64,000 bases of DNA from Chaetoderma sp. LZ-2023a (lineage: Eukaryota; Mollusca; Caudofoveata; Chaetodermatida; Chaetodermatidae). The first letter of the stretch is position 1. Each line of letters starts with the position of its first letter. Position numbers and translations under genes: made by a program. Location of the stretch: the NCBI GenBank assembly GCA_034401795.1, contig CM067369.1, positions 185,135,047 to 185,199,046 on the forward strand, given 5' to 3'. The notes beneath the pieces are model-generated. The model saw only the letters and a program-made list of their open reading frames with translations. It did not search any database and had not been told where the DNA came from. Below, in pieces: positions 57,911 through 64,000 of this stretch.

Positions 57911-58207
57911 CATAATACAGTAATCATACATTGTATTGCGATACATCTTCATATTGATAATACATCCCAGCTCTAATGTACAGTACAGCTCATAAATCAT
58001 CTTTATACAAAGCTTTATTTGTATGTCTTCTAGAATCGTGGTGGTATTAATTTTTATTTCCTTGGTAACCATTTTAAATTTTGGTATTCATAATGGATGA
58101 ATCCACTTTTAGCTATGCCCCAGCTATCTCTAGCTAACCTCTGCCAACACTTTCCATGTGTTGGGATTGATTCATATACTTTGAATCCTGAATTTGCAGA
58201 ATCCCAA
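57911..58207. repeat. Repeat remains and left half of a context-A MITE
   Basis: It begins with 'ttgtattgcgatacatcttc...taatacatcccagctc', the right part of the repeat split by the LINE. It continues into a context-A MITE in reverse orientation ('ggtaaccattttaaatt...gattgattcatatactttg'), which is cut at 58,207 by the DIRS element and resumes at 63,628. Confidence 0.65.
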
Positions 58208-58426
58208 TTTCACATCAAGAGTATACTTACCACCATGATGCTCTATGATATTTCCCAAATATCGACCTAGCTTCAATAAGACTTCCAAGTAAAAAGAAAC
58301 CTCCCCTACTGGGCAGGTTAGGCAACTGACAGCCAGGCGAATGCATCGCCCAAACACGAGCATGCGCAGGCCTTTAATTTTGAAGCTTTTTAGGTTAAAT
58401 TCTAACTTGAATTTTGGATTGTGAGA

Positions 58427-58477
58427 ATGTCTGACATCACCAACTGTCCTGAGGATGCGCCGGGTCCTAGCCATCAG
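58427..58477 (+). other. DIRS copy 2, candidate spliced leader exon
   Basis: 51 nt from the ATG to CAG|GTGTAT, the same length and phase as the counterpart at 36,932-36,982. The following acceptor is CTTTCAG at 59,286-59,292. Confidence 0.6.
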
Positions 58478-59292
58478 GTGTATTTTAGTCAAATTTATTG
58501 ATAAAAATTTGTGTGTCGTATCGAATGGTATATCCGGGACTCGCGGTTACACGTGGAGGCATCTATATTATGTTATCACATTTTGGGGGGGTGCCTAAAT
58601 ATTAGCTAACCACATGTTGTGCTTTGTATTTTCAGATACTTTTAGCTGTTTTTTACATGTGGCGCGTTTCTCCTTCATCTGGATCAATGTTTATACTTGA
58701 TTATTGTTTGCAAAAAATTATGCCAGAGTTTGCATAGGGGAAAATTAACTGAGAAGTAATTTTTCCACATTCTCTCCCCTCCCTTTGCCCAGTTAATGGA
58801 TACAAAGACTAGGTATGACCGTTGATGACCAGTGGACCTCACTCGCTCGCTTCTTCAGTATTAATCCTATACCTCAAGGTTCAGATATTTGAGAGTTATA
58901 CAGAAGGCATTCAAAGTTTTTGAAAATTTTCACTATTTTTGACTGCAAGATTTTTTCTTCTGTTTTCTGTTGGTTATATATAGGTTCCTTGATTAAGCTC
59001 AATTACTAATGACACCTTGCCATCAAATTTTGAGTCTTATATTCGTCTCGTAAGTGATGAAGTTCAAATACTGATTATCTCCCTTGTCTGCATTGAAGAA
59101 GAAAAAATTGAGATTTGACGTCTTAATCTGCCAGGACCATATCATCTCTATGGTCCTGGCCATTTGTTTTCATCTTCTCTCAGCTAGGGTTCAAAGTTTC
59201 CTTAGGGAAATTATTAGTTGCTCCCTTTTCAATTATTTTTTAGGTTCTCTTATAATGCTAAAAACTAATTGTTTTCGTTTTGTGTCTTTCAG

Positions 59293-61480
59293 GTCATTCA
59301 CAAAAAATGCCCTTCCTGCCACAGATTCGTAAGGCCCGCTACTATCCACATGACTGCACTAGGTGCAGTATGGGCGGACCTTTGCTTAAATGTCATGGGT
59401 GTGAGTCATGGCCTAATGATCTCTTTTCAGATTTTCTTCATCAGCAGGTGAAGGACCGGACGCTCGATGAGAAGAGGCGAGTTGAAAAGGAGAATGTAAG
59501 TGTTAGGAAAAGGAAAGCGTCCATGTCTGCCATGCCAGACATGGAGGCCTTATGGGTTCAAATGATCGGAGAGATGAAGAAGACGATAACGGATCTTGTC
59601 CCGTAGTTGCTTCGCAACTTGCTTCCCGGGTCAGGTTTGTTGCCCATCTTCTTCATCTGCTCCCGGACAGAGTGTTCCTGTCTCTGGGTCTAGGTCTATG
59701 GTTAGGCTACCAGTTTTCTATTTTGACCAAGAGACGGCTCCCACGGGTCAGACGCTGAGGCTTGCCTCGCCCATGGACCTGGGAGCGAAAACCATGGCTT
59801 CGGGCGTCCACTTATCGGGCACCCTAGAGCAGCCAAAGGCTCCATGTATCAGTGCCTCTCACGATACCTCTCCTGCCGAGGCCGAGTTTGATCCCTTTTC
59901 AAACCTGGCAACTGGGCAGGAAGAAGAGGGCACTGTTGTGGCCTGTTGATGAGCCTATGGTCACTGAAGCAAAAATCCATCCGTCACATGTAGTCTCACG
60001 GCTCAAAGGATAGGCTGGCTCGGAGAGGATGGCCGGCTGTACCGTATCCCTCAGCTTGCTGAGAGGTATACTACGGAAGGTCCAGACTATGATGTCATGC
60101 CTTTAGCCCCTCATGACATCGTGGATCGGCTCCTGGAGTAGCCACGGCACAAGCCATGCCGGCCCTTGCGGGTCCGTATGGCTTCCGTGGCTATCCAGGA
60201 GTATCACCAGCTCCGGCCATTACTCCAGCAGTGAATGTTGTTGAGGATGACGAAGGCACAAGACTCAACGAGCATTCAGTGGTGGCCGCTGAAGATGACT
60301 GGCTTGATGCCTGCCAATGTCTGGTAGGTGTCAAGCCGGAACTCCAGGTGGTTCCACCGGCTACCCAGCGGGACCAATGCCCGTGGTTGATGGGTAAGCC
60401 GATGATGAGCACCCATATGATATCATTGATATGTTCACTGCGGCAGAGACATCCATTCATCCTAACGGATGGCTCGTGAAGACCCCTTGTGAAGTGGCTC
60501 AGTGCTGCCGTATTACCTCTGATCAATATCGGGGGTATGGCGTCATTCCAATGCCATGCACGGATGACTGTGCAGCTTTGGGTGAGGACACGCGACCCCT
60601 GTGCACTAGCACTTTGCGCAGTGAGAATTCCGCGTTCCATGACATGGAGGAGAGTACGAGAGGCGCCATTTCGGCTCTCGCACATCTCCCAGCTGCTACA
60701 GGGGGGAGTAGCAGCATCCGTAGAACACCAGCCATCTCCGCTTACAGTCCAGAGAGCCATCCCAGATGACATTAACCTGGCTCTGTACAGTATGACAAGA
60801 TCCCATCCAGGATGGCATTAACCTGGCTCTGTACTGTATGACAAGATCAGTGACCACGAGTTTACGAGTGAGGCACACTTTTACCCTGGACAATTTATGT
60901 CTCTCGCAGGGCCTATACAATCAACTTCTTCAGATGCCGATGTCAGCTCCAGGCTTGCATCTCCAACAAACAGTAAACCTGGTCAATAACCAGAGGGTGC
61001 TGTGTGACCAGTTTGAGGTGCTCTGCAGGGAGTGCGTTTGTGCAGAGCCCTCAGCAGGTTAGACGTCGTGGTCAGGTCACGGGCCAACCACCAACGCAGC
61101 ATAGGCCATGGCCACGCCAGCGTAAGCCAGCTAGGGGGGAGCGCAGACTCCTCCAGCGCAGCCCACTAGGCAGTCCACGTAGCCCGTGTACTGACTTGTG
61201 TGCGGTGCTGGCAGAGGAGTGCGGCGTTCTGGTCGTGGGGGTTGATCCTGATGGGTATGTTCTCACGGATCACACCAGTGCTAATGGGACATCCACCGGA
61301 GACAGTGCCGCTCTTGCACTCCACGGGTTCACCTCTCTCCTTAAGTGGACCCGTGGGAGGTCGTCTGGGCTTCCACATGCAAAAGTGGGATCGGGTTACT
61401 CAGGACCTCTTAGTCTTGCGATGGCTTTCAGTCGGTTACCATCCTGACTGGATAGCAAATCGACCATCGCATCTGTCGCT
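59293..61480 (+). pseudogene. DIRS copy 2, Cys-rich and gag-like remains
   Basis: It begins 'KKCPSCHRF' followed by 'CTRCSMGGPLLKCHGCE', parallel to the Cys-rich segment of copy 1, then 'MEALWVQMIGEMKKTITDLV'. Later parts ('VRHTFTLDNLCLSQGLYNQL', 'DRVTQDLLVLRWLSVGYHP') align with copy 1's gag-like C-terminus and the lead-in to RT. A fossil; the frame is not continuous. Confidence 0.7.
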
Positions 61481-61633
61481 GGTGCCCGATCTGGACTCAA
61501 AATCCAAGAGATCCAGATCAACGGCTGTGTATAGAGGAAGAAATTCAATCCCTCATACAAAAAGGAAAGATTCAACATGCATTCCCGACAGCAATCCTGA
61601 TTCCAAAAATTCTCCAAAAATCAGGCAGCAGGA

Positions 61634-62815
61634 ATGCCAAGTGCTTATGATTGCCCCAAATTGGCCAAGCTGATCATGGTATACGGGTCTGCTAGACCTT
61701 CTGGTCTGCAATCATGTTCCTCTGCCTCTGATGGACAATATAATCTTCCAGGGCAAGGTCTTGCACAACAATCTGTCAATGTTCCAATTGACTGCGTAGA
61801 TGTTGCCAAGGAATCAGCAGGTAAGGATGGCTTTTCTAAGCAAGCAGCCATGTTTATGGCAAGAGTCAGAAGTGGGTCAACCTCCAGAGCATATAATTAT
61901 AAAATCAACCGATTTGCAGAATGGTGCTCAAAAAGATGTATTAATCCAATGGATTCATCTATTCAGGTAGTAGCCGATTTTCTCTGTCACCTGTATGATG
62001 CCTATAACCTCAAGCCTAACTCTATTGCTGGCTACAATTCAGCTTTAATATCTGGTATCCCTTGCTTGGCTAATAGGGAAAGTTATGAAGTATGTAGTCT
62101 TAATACTTTAATCAAAGGCAAGGGTAATCTAAGACCAAGGAATCCACCAGTGATTCCATCTTGGAGTTTATCATTAGTGCTTTAAGTACTAACGGATAAA
62201 CCCTTTGAACCACTAAGCTCCATTTCAATGAAATTTTTGACGCTTAAAATAGTTTTTCTGATCGCTGCAGCCTTGGCTGGACAGAGAACTGAAATACATT
62301 CTTTGTCAGCTGAGCCAGACCATTTTGTGGTTACAGGGGAAGGCCTCCGGCTTCTACCTAGAGTTAACTTTATGGCTAAGAACCAGTTCTTAAAATATCC
62401 TGGTCAGCCTATAGTTTTACCTGCTTTGACTTGGTTTGATCCTAATTCAAAGGCATTGTGTCCTGTCCGTGCATTAACTTGTTATAAACAACACACAGAA
62501 GAATGGCGGATGGACCCCAGTGCATTATGGCTATCTTATATTGAGCCTCACGGGCGAGCTTCAAAAGATACCATATCTAGGTGGATTGTGGAGTGCATCT
62601 AGCGCTGCCCCCACAGCCGCCACGGGCAAACAAGTTGACATGGCTAAGGCTCACAGTGTCCGTGGAGTAGTGGATTCCACGACTCTGTTTAACGGAGTGC
62701 CGGTCGATGGCATTATGTCAGTAGCCCAGTGGCACTGAGTCTAGTTTCACCGACCATTATCTACGTGACACGACAAATCCGCTTGCTTTATCGATTTTGC
62801 ATAGACGTTAAATTG
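61634..62815 (+). pseudogene. DIRS copy 2, tyrosine recombinase remains
   Basis: 'GSTSRAYNYKINRFAEWCSK' (core-binding part) and 'RASKDTISRWIVECI' are close to copy 1, as is the HSVRG step near 62,651. The recombinase is the best-preserved part of this copy, but it is broken. Confidence 0.75.
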
Positions 62816-63627
62816 TAAATATTTGTAACGGCCTTAGTACTCACACACCATACATTTAAGTAGGGGGTATCTCCGCTGTTCTGTACCGCACATCTCACCG
62901 CCCATGGCGAAGAGATCACTTCAAAATAGGTCAGGCCTATATTTGGTGATGGTTATTTTTTGTCACATTTTTTATTACTAATATGGTGATGGTTGTTTTT
63001 TATGTGATTCCATCAGAGAGTATACGAAATGAAGCATTTCATCCGATGTCCTATAGTACGTTAGCACGAATACATAGAGAGCATGTAGGACATTGAGGTC
63101 ATCATTCCTTCTTTCACAAGAAGGGGTGGGGGGGGGGGGGGGGGGCGCGCATGTTAAACGGTCATTACTCTCAACATCGGTCGTGTTAGCCAATCTCCAA
63201 GTCATTTCCTGGTAGTATTTCATATGCAACTTCAGATGTTTGTGCTCCAAACACAAAAGAGCTTGCTCTTCCAGGGATGAGCCGGTCTTCTGACCGCGAC
63301 TGCCTCCCGCCAAATTCACTTAAGAGTTCTGGCTATATCATAGAGTATCCGGGTGGTAAGTGTACTTTTGATGTGAAATAAATGAAATCAAGGATTTCTT
63401 TTTTCACGAGAGAGTTGATACTTACCACCCTGATACGATCCCGGCCTCTCTGCCCAACATATGCTCCGTCTTTCGGTGTTAAATGGTGCAATTGTCAGCC
63501 AATAATTTGGAATAGGAAGAGACAGCCTTGCGCATGTGCGAGTTTGGGTGGCGTGAATATCGTAGAGTATCATGATGGTAAGTATCAAATCTCGTGAAAA
63601 AAGAAATCCTTGATTTCGTTTATTTCA

Positions 63628-63840
63628 TGGTAACTATAAGTTAACCTGTTGAATATATTGCAACTAATTTGACTGGAGGATGTTACTGTCCAGTGCCCAA
63701 TCAAAGTATTTTCTAAATATTCAACAGAATGTTTATTAAATAGTAAAGACATACAATTCGTACAACTAAAGGACTACCACATACAATTCGTACAACTAAA
63801 GGACTATTCAAGAATCATGATGGACTTAGTGACGTCATTC
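63628..63840. mobile_element. Right half of the context-A MITE split by DIRS copy 2
   Basis: 'tggtaactataagttaacctg' continues the MITE cut at 58,207. It contains an H1 hairpin (63,648-63,728, 'ctgttgaatatattgcaac' with 'aaatattcaacag') and then 'acatacaattcgtacaacta' twice (63,747 and 63,779), a short tandem duplication. Confidence 0.7.
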
Positions 63841-63909
63841 ATTACATATTTTGATTGTGATTGGTTTTACAGGGTTAACGGTTCAACCCATTCTCTAAAT
63901 GTATCCTAC

Positions 63910-64000
63910 AAGGTTCCCACAGCCTTGAAAATCTGTGAAAGATTTATTGCATTTTCAAGGCCTTGAAAGTCCTTGAATTTGGTCAAAATAGAAAGTTTCC
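63910..64000. repeat. Possible hAT-MITE-like end
   Basis: 'aaggttcccacagccttgaa' followed by repeated 'ccttgaaagtccttgaa' motifs resembles the left end of the MITE at 25,607. It runs off the window. Confidence 0.35.

Larger units (their letters stand above)
58208..63627 (+). mobile_element. DIRS-like element, copy 2: broken
   Basis: Ends match copy 1: TTTCACATCAAGAGTATACTT on the left (58,208) and 'cgtttatttca' on the right. Inverted repeats lie near 58,213-58,380 and 63,480-63,590. The internal complementary region is at about 63,323-63,433. Recognisable parts are the leader exon (58,427-58,477), the Cys-rich and gag-like region (from 59,293), and the tyrosine recombinase (61,634-62,815). 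The RT-RNase H core is not recognisable. It is broken, with roughly five or more breaks, and its inverted repeats are less alike than those of copy 1, so it is older. It lies inside a context-A MITE. Confidence 0.85.

Overview
The window looks like a piece of an AT-rich, intron-rich, repeat-dense animal genome, most likely a marine invertebrate and probably a lophotrochozoan such as a mollusc. This rests on one host gene with GT-AG introns up to about 14 kb long, on many animal-type transposons (DIRS, LTR, LINE, Tc1, Harbinger, hAT), and on tandem units with short 'accaaacttggacacatggtt'-like cores that I associate with bivalve-type genomes (the last point is from memory). No rRNA, tRNA or CRISPR array was recognised.

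The only clear host gene is on the plus strand. Eight exons (15,976-54,838, 331 codons, all phases compatible) encode a basic N-terminus, an IQ motif, a charged coiled coil and two ankyrin repeats followed by another coiled coil. This is the layout of IQ motif and ankyrin repeat domain-containing protein 1 (IQANK1). No stop codon is reached, so the gene probably continues past the right edge, and everything from 16 kb onward is probably intronic sequence of this gene.

Layout. 1-3.6 kb: intergenic sequence with decayed hairpin MITEs. 3.6-5.7 kb: LINE fragments and a FLYWCH-type fragment. 5.7-12.2 kb: triplet and 18-bp repeats, then an old, broken LTR element (terminal repeats near 6.4 and 11.9 kb, gag zinc knuckle, protease) with a heat-shock-like promoter at 6.75-6.9 kb. 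12.2-15.8 kb: hairpin repeats and a GA tract. Intron 1 (16.1-27.7 kb): a roughly 0.9-kb repeat family, a hAT-type first exon, a heavily decayed DIRS copy, and a hAT-related MITE. Introns 2-4 (27.9-35.0 kb): perfect hairpins and two tandem-repeat fields. Intron 5 (35.2-49.0 kb): a nearly whole 7-kb DIRS element, a Harbinger element with TAA duplications, and a long tandem field. 49-54.8 kb: the last exons among hairpin MITEs. 55-64 kb: a degenerate LINE split by an intact Tc1 transposon, then a second, broken DIRS element inserted in a hairpin MITE.

The most interesting signals are as follows. (1) Hairpin repeats differ between copies yet stay almost perfectly self-complementary within each copy. 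(2) Two DIRS copies share a 51-nt leader exon and a phase-0 intron, plus an internal complementary region that joins both element ends. (3) An overlapping second frame lies inside the DIRS RT-RNase H region. (4) A five-unit heat-shock element sits with CRE, CCAAT and TATA motifs at the left side of the LTR element. (5) Several nested insertions have empty sites that can be read from neighbouring repeat copies.
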